A stretch of 7,363 nucleotides of DNA from Microcaldota archaeon (GTDB lineage Archaea; Micrarchaeota; Micrarchaeia; Micrarchaeales; Micrarchaeaceae). Position 1 is the first letter of the stretch. Each line of letters opens with the position of its first letter. The notes under the pieces were generated by a model. That model saw only the letters and a program-made list of their open reading frames with translations, searched no databases and was not told the DNA's origin. Positions 6,502-7,363 of this stretch are shown piece by piece. Position numbers and translations under genes: made by a program. The stretch spans positions 1-7,363 of the forward strand of contig JAJZDT010000120.1 in assembly GCA_021851535.1 (NCBI GenBank). Direction: 5' to 3'.

Positions 6502-7363
6502 ATGTATACACAACAATCATATAAATCTGATGCGAAACCGATATTCTGCCCCGGGTGTGGGGATTATGGTGTGGATGCGGCGATGTTAAAGGCGCTTACT
6601 GAACTGCAGTTAAATCCTGATAACACAGTAATTGTTTCTGGAATAGGCTGCTCTTCAAGCATGCCTCATGATTTTAGAACCTATGGTATTCACGGATTGC
6701 ACGGTAGATCATTGCCAATAGCTGAGGGTTTAAAGCTTGCAAACAGTTCACTTAATGTTATAGTTACTGGGGGTGATGGCGATGGATATGGGATAGGATT
6801 GCAGCATTTTATCCATACCGCAAGAAGAAATATAAACCTAACATATATCATTATGGACAATGAAATTTATGGTTTAACAACAGGGCAGGCATCCCCCACA
6901 AGTAGCATAGGGCACAAAACAAAATCAACGCCAAATGGCGTAATAGAGCGTCCTATAAATCCTATAACTACTGCAATAACTGCAGGTGCGACATTTGTGG
7001 CAAGAGGGTTTTCTGGAGATCCAAACTTTTTAGCTGAGTTAATTAAGGCAGGAATTGAGCATAAAGGTTTTTCTATAATAGATGTGGAAAGTCCATGTGT
7101 TACATTCAATAAGGTAAATACGTATGATTGGGCAAGAAAGATTGTATACAAATTGGATAATACGTATAATCCTTGGGATATTAGGGCCGCAATGGATAAA
7201 GCTTTAGAATATGAATTAGATTCTAGTAAATTTGCAACAGGAATAATTTATAATGTGAATAGACCAACGTATGAGGAGCAGGATATGGCACTTAAAACGG
7301 GCAAAAATGCGCCTCTTACAACACATATGCCTCTAGATCCAAATGAAATGTTAGAGTTATTGT
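6502..7363 (+). CDS. korB: 2-oxoacid:ferredoxin oxidoreductase, beta subunit (3' end beyond window)
   Basis: Starts one base after the korA stop (TGA-T-ATG) and stays open for 287 codons to the window end, so it is nearly complete against the usual 280-310 residues. It carries the thiamine diphosphate site: G-G-D-G-D-G-Y-G-I-G (90-99), then D-N-E-I-Y-G-L-T-T-G-Q (119-129), the G-D-G...N pattern that binds Mg2+ and diphosphate. The four cysteines expected to ligate the single [4Fe-4S] cluster are present: C16 and C19 in C-P-G-C-G, C50 in G-I-G-C-S-S and C199 in E-S-P-C-V-T. It pairs with the upstream gamma-alpha subunit, and the one-base spacing implies co-translation. No stop or key-residue loss is visible. 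The substrate is as uncertain as for KorA. No separate ferredoxin-like delta subunit lies in the window. Confidence 0.93.
   Translation, partial: MYTQQSYKSDAKPIFCPGCGDYGVDAAMLKALTELQLNPDNTVIVSGIGCSSSMPHDFRTYGIHGLHGRSLPIAEGLKLANSSLNVIVTGGDGDGYGIGLQHFIHTARRNINLTYIIMDNEIYGLTTGQASPTSSIGHKTKSTPNGVIERPINPITTAITAGATFVARGFSGDPNFLAELIKAGIEHKGFSIIDVESPCVTFNKVNTYDWARKIVYKLDNTYNPWDIRAAMDKALEYELDSSKFATGIIYNVNRPTYEEQDMALKTGKNAPLTTHMPLDPNEMLELL

Noticed and set aside
6867..7151. Minus-strand open frame inside korB
   Set aside because: It is opposite the thiamine-binding and cluster-binding region of korB, which is clearly the coding frame.

Overview
This AT-rich window looks archaeal. Three sequence features support that: a class III (type IV pilin-like) signal peptide with the Q-x-S-x-E core, box-A/TATA-like elements placed just upstream of genes with little or no leader, and a two-subunit 2-oxoacid:ferredoxin oxidoreductase of the fused gamma-alpha plus beta type. 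Strings of LamG domains on pilin-like N-termini, together with a low G+C content and a preference for ATA isoleucine codons, would fit a small-genome DPANN archaeon of the Micrarchaeota/Parvarchaeota kind. That placement is inference, and no marker gene here proves it.

Left part, minus strand (1-4362): three consecutive cell-surface genes read leftwards as one probable operon. The first (1534-4362) is a 942-residue protein with a class III signal peptide and three LamG-like lectin folds. The second (996-1547) is a small single-pass pseudopilin-like protein. The third (from 996 leftwards, running off the window) is another pilin-like N-terminus joined to a LamG fold. The genes overlap or abut, with a TAATG junction between the last two. 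A DNA segment coding for G-W-W-P-L-D-G-N-A-N-D-Y-S occurs three times, with 36 to 52 bases identical at every synonymous position, although the surrounding LamG sequence has diverged strongly. The likely picture is a pilus-like or membrane-tethered adhesin complex whose LamG modules are shuffled or homogenised through this repeat.

Middle (4363-4448): an 86-base divergent intergenic region with TATA-like elements facing both ways.

Right part, plus strand (4449-7363): a small DUF167 (UPF0235/YggU) protein, then a gap with a clear TATA-like box, then korA (gamma-alpha fusion) and korB (beta, cut by the window end) separated by one base. KorA and KorB together form a cytoplasmic enzyme that oxidatively decarboxylates a 2-oxoacid (2-oxoglutarate, pyruvate or a broad range) to an acyl-CoA and reduces ferredoxin. 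No functional link between the enzyme genes and the surface operon is visible beyond adjacency. No tRNA, rRNA, CRISPR array, insertion sequence or integrase was seen.
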